A model generated the notes under the pieces. The model was not told the DNA's origin. It did no database searches and was given only the letters and a program-made list of their open reading frames with translations. Of a stretch of DNA of 8,039 bases, positions 1-5,479 are shown piece after piece. The stretch is from a bacterium (GTDB lineage Bacteria; JAHJDO01). Position 1 is the stretch's first letter; every line of letters starts with the position of its first letter. A program made the position numbers and the translations under genes. The stretch lies in assembly GCA_023129655.1 (NCBI GenBank), contig JAGMBN010000056.1, positions 1 through 8,039 on the forward strand. Direction: 5' to 3'.

Positions 1-795
1 GAAGATTGCTCTCATATGTTCTACAGGCGCATTTTTTATTAATAATTCACTATGCGTAGCCGCAGCAAGCCCTATAAAGCTGCCTGCTTCAATGTGGTCT
101 GAGGATATTTGATACTCTCCACCATTTAATCGCTTCACTCCTTCTATAATCAAGATATTACTGCCTATGCCGGATATTTTTGCGCCGAGAGAATTAAGGA
201 ACTTACACAAACCCTGCACATGAGGCTCTGAAGCTGCATTAACTATAGTAGTCTTTCCTTTGGCAACCACAGCTGCCATTATTGTGTTTTCCGTTGCCAT
301 AACACTTGCCTCATCCAGAAAAATATCCGCACCATGAAAACCAGTTCCAATTTCCAGTTTATAATTATCTCCAACACTAATGCGAGCGCCTAAAGCCTCC
401 AGAGCAAGCAGATGTGTATCAATTCTGCGCCGTCCTATTCTATCTCCTCCTGGCTTTGGCAATTTTACTTTGCCGCATCTTACCAAAATAGGAGCCGCAA
501 ACAGGAATGAGCCTCTTATCCGAGAACATAGCTCAGGATTCAGCTCCATCTTTTTTACACACAATGCCTTAATTAAATATTCATGATCTCCCGATTTTTT
601 AACATCTACTCCAATGTCTTTCATAATTTCAATCATGGTTCGAACATCACCAATATCCGGCACATTCTTAAGCCTGACAGTCTCCTCTGTTAGAAGACAC
701 GCTGCCAGTATTGCTAATGCCTCATTCTTATTCCCAGTAGGAGATATTTCTCCTTTTAGCTGTCTTCCTCCTCGTATAATTAGCCTTTCCTGCAT
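1..795 (-). CDS. murA: UDP-N-acetylglucosamine 1-carboxyvinyltransferase, N-terminal 265 codons (cut by window edge)
   Basis: MurA transfers enolpyruvate from PEP to UDP-GlcNAc, the first committed cytoplasmic step of peptidoglycan synthesis. I translated the minus strand from the ATG at 793-795, which is preceded by a purine-rich GAGGAAAG ribosome site. The N-terminus reads MQERLIIRGGRQLKGEI and then TGNKNEALAILAA, matching the family's GxKNAALPILAA segment (Lys23/Asn24 equal E. coli Lys22/Asn23). The PEP loop reads PGGDRIGRRRIDTH at about residues 115-128, so residue 118 is Asp where E. coli has Cys115. The later segment ENTIMAA and the NAASEP stretch also fit. About 150-160 C-terminal residues lie outside the window. 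It is downstream of pabB on the same strand with a gap of about 110 bases, so co-transcription is plausible. Family assignment is secure; a paralogous role (murA2/murZ) cannot be excluded. Confidence 0.95.
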   Translation of the reverse strand, partial: MQERLIIRGGRQLKGEISPTGNKNEALAILAACLLTEETVRLKNVPDIGDVRTMIEIMKDIGVDVKKSGDHEYLIKALCVKKMELNPELCSRIRGSFLFAAPILVRCGKVKLPKPGGDRIGRRRIDTHLLALEALGARISVGDNYKLEIGTGFHGADIFLDEASVMATENTIMAAVVAKGKTTIVNAASEPHVQGLCKFLNSLGAKISGIGSNILIIEGVKRLNGGEYQISSDHIEAGSFIGLAAATHSELLIKNAPVEHMRAIF

Positions 796-904
796 CTCTC
801 TTTCCTCTCATTTCTATTGCTCGCCCAGAACCAGAGCAATCTCGGTTCTAGTCTCCCTAATTTTAACACAAGAGATTTTCTTATGCCAGCCAATTTGAAA
901 GATT

Positions 905-2275
905 TTATTTCAATGAGTTTGCAACCCCTAAAGCGCTAAAGAGAGCTTTTGCCTTATCCAATGTTTCCTGATATTCGCTTTCAGGATCAGAATCAGCAAC
1001 AATCCCTCCTCCTACTTGAAAACGAACTTCATTCTTTTTGGCAACTAATGTGCGGATCAGTATATTTAAATCCATTTCACCGGAAAAACTCAAGTATCCA
1101 AGAGAGCCTGTATATATTCCCCTTCTTGTTGGCTCAAGCTCCTCAATTATTTCCATAGCCCTGATCTTTGGCGCACCGGTAATAGATCCTCCTGGAAAAC
1201 ATGCCTTTAACAGATCAATCCTGTCCTTTTCTTTACTCAATCTGCCTCTAACAGTAGATGTTGTCTGAAACACTGTGGAATATTTCTCAATATCTCTTCT
1301 GCTTTCCAGATATATAGAGCCGTATTCACATACCCGGCCTATATCATTTCTCTCAAGATCAACAATCATCATAAGCTCCGCCTTGTCCTTCTCGCTCTTT
1401 AACAAATCATTTTTCAATCTCTCATCCTCTTTCTTTGTTTTTCCTCTTGGTCTGGTTCCTTTCATTGGTCTTGTTCTGACAACACCATCCTTCAAATAAA
1501 GAAATCTTTCAGGGGAGGCGCTTATAATGGATTCTTCTCCAAAATTCAGAAACCCTGCAAAAGGCGCAGGATTTATTTTAGTAAGAGACTTATACAACTC
1601 GAAACTGTCTATACATAAATCACATGTGAATCGCTGGGATAAATTTACCTGATATATATCGCCTGCAACAATATACTCCTTTATCCTGTCTACAGTGTTT
1701 AGATAAGAAGCTTTTGTAAAATTGGAAAGAATATCTCTTCCATTAATAATAGAAGGAGAAACAATGGAGTTATTGAACTTTTTGCCTTTTAATGCCCTTA
1801 ACCTGCCTAAAACCAGTTTTAACCTTTCTTCTGCTCTCTTCTCTCCTTTAAGACCTTTCTCAGGAAAGCCTGTTGATACTACATAAAACTTGTTTTGGCT
1901 ATAACTATAAGCAATTACCAAATCATAAAAAGCCAGACAACAGTCAAGATCATACGAGAAATATCCCACACATCCTCCGCAGAAAGGCACTGGGAAAATA
2001 TTATTTTCAATTTGATAACCAGACAATATTCTTCTTATAACTTCTAATACATCTGCGTTTTTCAATACATCTGACGAGTTTCTATATGTAACCTTAACAT
2101 CCGATCCCTTTGACATTACCAACAGGAAAGGATCTCCTCCTATAAAAGCGTATTCGCCAAGCCCATATTCATACGTTCCACTATCCAGAATAAACGAATA
2201 AGCAGACGTTCTAAATATCTCATATACTTGAATAGGAGAAAAATCTAATTTTATCTCTTCAATTAAGGGGATCAC
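905..2275 (-). CDS. pabB: Aminodeoxychorismate synthase component I
   Basis: A chorismate-utilising enzyme that with a PabA glutaminase makes 4-amino-4-deoxychorismate for folate. The 456 residues carry the family blocks in order: GDIYQVNLSQRF (205-216), SASPERFL (252-259), PMKGTRPRG (270-278), MMIVDLERNDIGRV (302-315), PGGSITGAPK (361-370) and GGGIVADSDPESEYQETLDKA (422-442). Lys272 in PMKGT is the PabB-type lysine (E. coli Lys274, forms the covalent intermediate), where anthranilate synthase TrpE has PIAGT. That favours PabB over TrpE. Compared with E. coli PabB, about 18 residues are missing after GYFSYDL (residue 110). The start is GTG (2273-2275) with a distant GGAG about 11 bases upstream; the next in-frame Met (residue 54) would cut conserved sequence. 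No pabA or pabC is visible alongside. The product should be cytoplasmic. Confidence 0.93.
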   Translation of the reverse strand: MIPLIEEIKLDFSPIQVYEIFRTSAYSFILDSGTYEYGLGEYAFIGGDPFLLVMSKGSDVKVTYRNSSDVLKNADVLEVIRRILSGYQIENNIFPVPFCGGCVGYFSYDLDCCLAFYDLVIAYSYSQNKFYVVSTGFPEKGLKGEKRAEERLKLVLGRLRALKGKKFNNSIVSPSIINGRDILSNFTKASYLNTVDRIKEYIVAGDIYQVNLSQRFTCDLCIDSFELYKSLTKINPAPFAGFLNFGEESIISASPERFLYLKDGVVRTRPMKGTRPRGKTKKEDERLKNDLLKSEKDKAELMMIVDLERNDIGRVCEYGSIYLESRRDIEKYSTVFQTTSTVRGRLSKEKDRIDLLKACFPGGSITGAPKIRAMEIIEELEPTRRGIYTGSLGYLSFSGEMDLNILIRTLVAKKNEVRFQVGGGIVADSDPESEYQETLDKAKALFSALGVANSLK

Positions 2276-2304
2276 AAGTTAGCTCACTCCGTTCGCAACT
2301 TAAT

Positions 2305-2330
2305 AGGGCAGGGGCAAGCCCTGCCCCTAC
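2305..2330 (-). repeat. GTAGGGG-family palindromic repeat, copy 1
   Basis: Read on the minus strand it begins GTAGGGGC. Perfect 8-base arms GGGCAGGG (2306-2313) and CCCTGCCC (2319-2326) flank a 5-base loop, giving a stable hairpin on either strand. It is inverted relative to copy 2, 19 bases away. I recognise the string type as a dispersed intergenic repeat found in many environmental bacterial genomes. It could also stop or pause transcription, but no T-run follows. Confidence 0.8.
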
Positions 2331-2349
2331 ACTTCCCGATTTCCACATT

Positions 2350-2375
2350 GTAGGGGCGAGGCTTGCCCTCGCCCG
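2350..2375 (+). repeat. GTAGGGG-family palindromic repeat, copy 2
   Basis: Begins GTAGGGGC and ends CGCCCG. The 8-base arms GGGCGAGG (2354-2361) and CCTCGCCC (2367-2374) flank the loop CTTGC. It shares layout, loop composition and outer GTAGGGG with copies 1 and 3 but has different compensated arm bases, so the hairpin rather than the primary sequence appears conserved. Confidence 0.8.
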
Positions 2376-2391
2376 TTCCCAGATTAAATTT

Positions 2392-2446
2392 TTTGTCATT
2401 GGGACTTTGGATTTTATTTGTCATTTGAGCTTTGACATTTGTCATT
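2392..2446 (+). repeat. Three TTTGTCATT direct repeats with GACTTTGG-like spacers
   Basis: The 9-mer TTTGTCATT occurs exactly at 2392-2400, 2417-2425 and 2438-2446, with related strings between (GGACTTTGG, GAGCTTTGACA). The steps are 25 and 21 bases, so it is not a precise tandem array. The pattern looks like a degraded simple-motif repeat rather than an iteron or operator. No role is evident from the sequence. Confidence 0.7.
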
Positions 2447-2465
2447 GAAATTCCTATACATAAAT

Positions 2466-2490
2466 GTAGGGGTCGGATTTATCCGACCCG
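2466..2490 (+). repeat. GTAGGGG-family palindromic repeat, copy 3
   Basis: Begins GTAGGGGT and ends ACCCG. The 9-base arms GGGTCGGAT (2470-2478) and ATCCGACCC (2481-2489) flank a 2-base loop. The outer bases match copy 2 in orientation, while the arm sequence differs with full compensation. Confidence 0.8.
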
Positions 2491-2549
2491 AAACAACTCT
2501 AAGAATAGCAAATCAAAAAAATTAATACTAGATGTCAGGCATAAAATTT

Positions 2550-2579
2550 TTGACTTCAGTAGCTTTTTCACAATATAAT
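2550..2579 (+). promoter_or_regulatory. Sigma-70-type promoter for the sigma-54-like/GIY-YIG gene
   Basis: TTGACT (2550-2555), an 18-base spacer and a perfect TATAAT (2574-2579). Initiation would be expected at about 2586-2588, exactly on an ATG at 2586-2588. The transcript would therefore be leaderless if that ATG is used, or have a leader of about 28 bases before the TTG at 2614. This is the best promoter-like match I found in the window. Confidence 0.65.
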
Positions 2580-2613
2580 AAAATTATGAGCCAACTATTT
2601 TTCATCTAATTTC

Positions 2614-3804
2614 TTGCAAAACTGGACAAATGACCACGCTAAGCTCATTGGCAGAATCATTTTTGCCGGAATTCTTACACTTCCGTTAAAAAAATACAGA
2701 AATATCATTAAAGAAGCAGAAGATTCCAAACTTTTCAGACAAATACCGGTAACTATCAAATCCCTGAATGAATCCCACCATACATGGGAAGATGAAAAAA
2801 ACAAATCTTCTGTGATAATTGCTAAGATAGAAAAAATTGGAAACAGTTTCGCTATCAGATATACTTGTGAGGGTTTTAACAAAAAATATCTAATTGATGA
2901 GCTCTTTTGGGAAAGATCATGCGTAGATAGCAGTATTAGATCCATGCTGTTTCGCATTAGGCGCATAAGTTCAAGAAATGAACTTACTCATAGAATAATA
3001 AAAGGACTGATCAAACATCAGAAGAAGTTTCTGAATACGGATAACCCTGTTCATTTAACACCATTCAGCCAGGTTCAGCTTGCTTATTGGATCAATCAAG
3101 GACAGAAAGATTCTGGCTTCTGCAGCACATGGGTTTCCAGACTTGTAAATAAACTCTCGGTAATTACACCTTCGGGTGAGGAGAGAATGCTAAAATCGTT
3201 CTTTCCAACACAGAAGGACACAAATAAGAGACTTATAAAACAGATACTTGACCGGGAGAATGAAGATATACAGTCAGGCAAACTAAAAACCCCTTATACG
3301 GACAATGAACTGAGAAAAATAATGGAACAGCAATCTTCCATTTCCAGATCGTCAGTGAACTGTTATCGGAAAGACATGGGAATCCCTCCTGCAAAGAGAA
3401 GATTGTCCGGGTATAAATATCCGCCGTTTTCTGCTAACTTTTCGCAGTATTATTCTTTAACCAAGAAATCCATTCAGCAGAATTGTCCAACAGTCTCCGG
3501 AGTTTATGAGTTTTGCGTTAAGAATAATAATGGAATAGAATACACGCATGGCGCTATAAACGTTTTCTATATTGGCAGCGCTGCTAACATAAGAAAAAGG
3601 CTGAACAACCACTTAAGCCGAGGGAATAAAAACGGCAGTATTAAAAAACACCTTGAAGCTCACCAGTGCCTTTTTAGATGTATTGAATTCCCACATGCAT
3701 GGAAAGAGAAAGAGAAGAAATTACTGGAACTATTTTTCTCTACTTACGGCAGCTTGCCCATTAGTAATAAAATGAGAGGACAATCAGCAAAGGGTAAAAT
3801 TTGA
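2614..3804 (+). CDS. Sigma-54 (RpoN) C-terminal-like DNA-binding region fused to a GIY-YIG nuclease domain
   Basis: 396 codons. Residues about 115-137 (SSRNELTHRIIKGLIKHQKKF) align with the RpoN segment SRNETLLKVARCIVEQQ. Residues 147-189 (HLTPFSQVQLA...STWVSRLVNK...TPSGE) align with its HTH, MLKSFF with ELKYFF, and residues 244-263 (SRSSVNCYRKDMGIPPAKRR) with the RpoN box ARRTVAKYRE and following IPPS. No glutamine-rich region I is present. The C-terminus is GIY-YIG: GVY (296-298), YIG (319-321), Arg329, His333, Glu372 and Asn385, spaced much as in I-TevI, so the active site looks intact. It may be a site-specific endonuclease guided by a sigma-54-derived DNA-binding module; this is inference. 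The start is uncertain: TTG 2614 lacks a ribosome site, and the frame is open only from 2590. Removing one T from the T5 run at 2598-2602 would join ATG 2586 to this frame. Confidence 0.85.
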   Translation: MQNWTNDHAKLIGRIIFAGILTLPLKKYRNIIKEAEDSKLFRQIPVTIKSLNESHHTWEDEKNKSSVIIAKIEKIGNSFAIRYTCEGFNKKYLIDELFWERSCVDSSIRSMLFRIRRISSRNELTHRIIKGLIKHQKKFLNTDNPVHLTPFSQVQLAYWINQGQKDSGFCSTWVSRLVNKLSVITPSGEERMLKSFFPTQKDTNKRLIKQILDRENEDIQSGKLKTPYTDNELRKIMEQQSSISRSSVNCYRKDMGIPPAKRRLSGYKYPPFSANFSQYYSLTKKSIQQNCPTVSGVYEFCVKNNNGIEYTHGAINVFYIGSAANIRKRLNNHLSRGNKNGSIKKHLEAHQCLFRCIEFPHAWKEKEKKLLELFFSTYGSLPISNKMRGQSAKGKI

Positions 3805-3809
3805 TTTTT

Positions 3810-3839
3810 TTGAACTAGCGTGATAGCATTTGTTATGGA
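3810..3839 (+). promoter_or_regulatory. Possible weak promoter before the sensory operon
   Basis: TTGAAC (3810-3815) and an extended -10-like TGTTATGGA (3831-3839; hexamer TATGGA, 18-base spacing). The hexamer matches consensus only in its first half, so this is a suggestion. No terminator hairpin is visible between the nuclease gene's stop (3804) and this site, so read-through from the upstream promoter is also possible. Confidence 0.25.
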
Positions 3840-3871
3840 ATTTATTTTCACAGTATTGTTTAGGACATATT

Positions 3872-4501
3872 ATGGGGAAAATGCCTAAAATTCTAATTGT
3901 TGACGATGTAGAGGATAAAGTAGAAATTTTATCCCGGCAGTTGAAACAAGAAGGATATGAAATACTTAAAGCCTATAATGGAGAAGACGCGATAGAAATT
4001 GTCAGGAAACAAAAATTAGATCTTATTCTTATGGACATAAGTATGCCCCAGATGGATGGGTTTAAGGTTACCATGATTATAAAAGAAGAAAATAAAACTA
4101 TATTTCTTCCCATAATTATTGTTACCGCAAGCAAAGACGATACCGAGAGTATAGTAATGGGCTTGGAATCAGGGGCGGATGACTATATAAGTCTGCCCTG
4201 TAAAAGAGAAGAGATTTTGGCGCGGGTTAAGGCAATGCTTCGCACCAAACAACTTCATGATGAGTTATCTCAAAAAAATATTGAACTTAAAAAAACACAT
4301 GATTCGTTAAAATTGGCAGAAGAGAACCTTAATAAAAAAGTAAAAGAACTGGGAAAAGAAAAGGCTAAATTAGAAAAGATGAACAATTTTATGATAGGAC
4401 GGGAGTTGAAGATGGTTGAATTAAAACAGGAAATAAACTCCCTCCTTGAAAAATCAGGGAAGCCGAAGAAGTATGAGGGGCTGGGGAAGACTGGAAAATA
4501 G
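3872..4501 (+). CDS. Receiver-domain protein with coiled-coil and GRELKMVELK tail
   Basis: 209 residues from ATG 3872, chosen because AGGA lies six bases upstream and the receiver begins directly after (MGKMPKILIVDD); a TTG at 3830 in the same frame would add 14 unconserved residues. Residues 5-125 form a CheY-like receiver: acidic pair Asp11/Asp12, phospho-acceptor Asp55 in LILMDISMPQMDG, Thr85, and GADDYISLPC. In the last motif the near-universal lysine is Leu108, so phosphorylation-coupled switching may be altered. Residues about 128-170 are coiled coil. Residues 170-194 carry IGRELKMVELKQEINSLLEK, a tail repeated in two proteins downstream. No DNA-binding or enzymatic output is present. 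It is first gene of the operon, 23 bases before the V4R gene, and is likely a cytoplasmic signalling adaptor. Confidence 0.9.
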   Translation: MGKMPKILIVDDVEDKVEILSRQLKQEGYEILKAYNGEDAIEIVRKQKLDLILMDISMPQMDGFKVTMIIKEENKTIFLPIIIVTASKDDTESIVMGLESGADDYISLPCKREEILARVKAMLRTKQLHDELSQKNIELKKTHDSLKLAEENLNKKVKELGKEKAKLEKMNNFMIGRELKMVELKQEINSLLEKSGKPKKYEGLGKTGK

Positions 4502-4524
4502 ATAATCAAACAAGGAGAAGTATT

Positions 4525-4980
4525 ATGGGATTTGGAGAATTAAAGATTAGCGAGATTGATAAATCAGAGCGAAAGAAATTGGGGGTTGATATACCTGTAA
4601 CATTGTTCAGATTAATTCGTTTAATCGGTATGGGAAAGCTTTTGGGAGACAGTTCCGGAGCAGCTCTGTATACAGTAGGAAAAACTGTAGGTGAAACGCT
4701 TGGAGTGAAAACGGCAGAGGAGCTTTTAAAGCTTGTAGAAGATTTAAAAATAGGTATTCCTAAAGTTGTAGAGATGTCTGATAAGAGGATTATTGTAGAT
4801 GTGTTTGAATGTGTAACTTGTTCCGGCATACCTAACATAGGAGAGGTGGTTTGTCATTTTGAAGCAGGTCTTATTGCAGGGGCATTAGGTAAGATTTTAG
4901 GCAAAGGCACTAAAACCACTGAGACAAAATGCTGGGGCAAAGGGGATAAAGTGTGTGAATTTGAAACGCTTCTTTTCTAA
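4525..4980 (+). CDS. V4R-domain small-molecule sensor protein
   Basis: 151 residues; a good ribosome site AAGGAG lies seven bases before ATG. Residues about 85-150 match the V4R (4-vinyl reductase) fold: ECVTCSG (95-101), VCHFEAGLIAGAL (109-121), ETKCWGKGDKVCEFE (133-147). Cys110, Glu133, Cys136 and Cys144 have exactly the spacing (23, 3, 8) of the zinc ligands Cys155, Glu178, Cys181 and Cys189 of the phenol sensor MopR. Cys96 and Cys99 add a CxxC. The N-terminal half (GAALYTVGKTVGETLG) fits the helical part of V4R sensors. In XylR/DmpR/MopR this domain binds aromatic ligands in front of an AAA+ sigma-54 activator; here it stands alone between signalling proteins. A cytoplasmic ligand sensor is likely; the ligand is unknown. 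Lone V4R proteins can also be called BchJ-like, but nothing photosynthetic is nearby. Confidence 0.85.
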   Translation: MGFGELKISEIDKSERKKLGVDIPVTLFRLIRLIGMGKLLGDSSGAALYTVGKTVGETLGVKTAEELLKLVEDLKIGIPKVVEMSDKRIIVDVFECVTCSGIPNIGEVVCHFEAGLIAGALGKILGKGTKTTETKCWGKGDKVCEFETLLF

Positions 4981-4995
4981 AAATATTGTTGAATT

Positions 4996-5074
4996 AACTC
5001 ACCCTGACCCTCTCTTGGAAAGAGAGGGAAGATGCTCTCCCTTCTCTTTGAAGAGAAGGGGTAGGGGATGAGTT
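4996..5074. repeat. Double-hairpin palindromic element with imperfect terminal inverted repeats
   Basis: Outer ends AACTCACCCTGACCC (4996-5010) and GGGTAGGGGATGAGTT (5059-5074) are imperfect inverted copies. Inside are two perfect hairpins: CCCTCTCTT/AAGAGAGGG (5008-5016, 5020-5028, 3-base loop) and CCCTTCTCTT/AAGAGAAGGG (5039-5048, 5051-5060, 2-base loop). It fills most of the 109-base gap between the V4R and coiled-coil genes. The architecture is that of a small dispersed, MITE-like repeat. In mRNA it could act as an attenuator or processing site that separates expression of the first two genes from the rest. No T-run follows, so an efficient intrinsic terminator is not indicated. Confidence 0.75.
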
Positions 5075-5089
5075 AGAAGGAAGAAGAAA

Positions 5090-5473
5090 ATGCCAGCTAA
5101 AAACAGGATTGATGAGTTATCCAGAGAACTGGAAGCTCTAAAAGAAGTATCAAAGGCGAAAGAAGGTTTATTTTTAGCTAGTGTCAAAGAAGGAGAAACC
5201 CTTTTCCGGCAATTATTCAGCGCTCTTGAGAAACAGCGAGAATCTGAGAAGAAATTGCGCGCTGTTAATCAACAGTTGAGAGCAAGCGAACAACAACTCA
5301 GAGCTGCCAATCAGCAATTAGCGGCAAAAGAACAGGCTCTGCGAGTCTCACAAGAGAAACTAAAAACAAAAATGAGTGATTTGGAGCGATTTAATAAACT
5401 CATGGTTGGTCGGGAACTGAAGATGGTGGAATTGAAAAAACGGATAAAAGAGCTGGAAGAGAACCAGATATAA
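5090..5473 (+). CDS. Cytoplasmic coiled-coil protein with five heptad repeats and GRELKMVELK tail
   Basis: 127 residues, no signal peptide or membrane segment; a GAAGGAAG ribosome site precedes ATG. Nearly the whole protein is predicted helix. Residues 57-91 are five consecutive heptads of the form RAxNQQL/RASEQQL ending in Leu. Residues 99-122 carry ERFNKLMVGRELKMVELKKR, the same tail as the receiver and PAS proteins. Such heptads and tails occur in my recollection between PAS/GAF modules of sensor proteins; here they stand without a sensor domain. The cheD start lies only six bases after its stop, implying translational coupling. The stretch ASEQQLRAA (65-73) resembles a chemoreceptor methylation/deamidation site, so a CheD interaction is conceivable but unproven. 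No enzyme function is suggested. Confidence 0.8.
   Translation: MPAKNRIDELSRELEALKEVSKAKEGLFLASVKEGETLFRQLFSALEKQRESEKKLRAVNQQLRASEQQLRAANQQLAAKEQALRVSQEKLKTKMSDLERFNKLMVGRELKMVELKKRIKELEENQI
5258..5362 (+). repeat. Five degenerate 21-base tandem repeats encoding heptads
   Basis: Codons 57-91 of the coiled-coil gene form five 21-base units, each ending in a Leu codon preceded by Gln/Ala/Lys (QQL, QQL, QQL, QAL, EKL). The first three are closest at DNA level (for example AATCAACAG and AATCAGCAA). The unit length equals one heptad, so expansion or contraction keeps both frame and coiled-coil register. Confidence 0.6.
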
Positions 5474-5479
5474 AAAACG

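Larger units (their letters stand above)
2276..2585. other. Divergent intergenic region, repeat-rich
   Basis: About 310 bases lie between the divergently read pabB and sigma-54-like/nuclease genes. I see no credible coding sequence in it. It holds three GTAGGGG-family palindromes, a cluster of TTTGTCATT direct repeats and, at its right end, a strong rightward sigma-70-type promoter, all listed separately. The segment next to pabB (2281-2299) contains the inverted pair-like string GTGAGC/GCGAAC, which often accompanies such dispersed repeats. I could not find a convincing leftward promoter for pabB. Confidence 0.8.

Noticed and set aside
814..903. Short minus-strand reading frame ending ...RETRTEIALVLGEQ between pabB and murA
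   Set aside because: It looks protein-like but has no ATG, GTG or TTG start in frame before its upstream stop, so I cannot support a gene; it may be a gene remnant.
2305..2490. CRISPR array
   Set aside because: The repeats are unequal, differ in sequence and orientation, and are not separated by uniform spacers; no cas gene is nearby.
2586..2609. Seven-codon ORF MSQLFFI at the predicted transcription start
   Set aside because: Too short to call as a gene or leader peptide; it is better explained as the frameshifted true start of the fusion gene and is discussed there.
2595..2966. Minus-strand ORF of 123 codons opposite the fusion gene
   Set aside because: Its translation is composition-biased and resembles no family, and it lies antisense to clear sigma-54-like sequence, so it is a shadow frame.
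3801..3830. Intrinsic terminator after the fusion gene
   Set aside because: There is a T-run near the stop codon but no GC-rich hairpin before it.
3830..3871. Upstream TTG extension of the receiver gene (14 extra residues)
   Set aside because: ATG 3872 has an AGGA ribosome site at good spacing and begins directly before the receiver fold; the extension has no family match.
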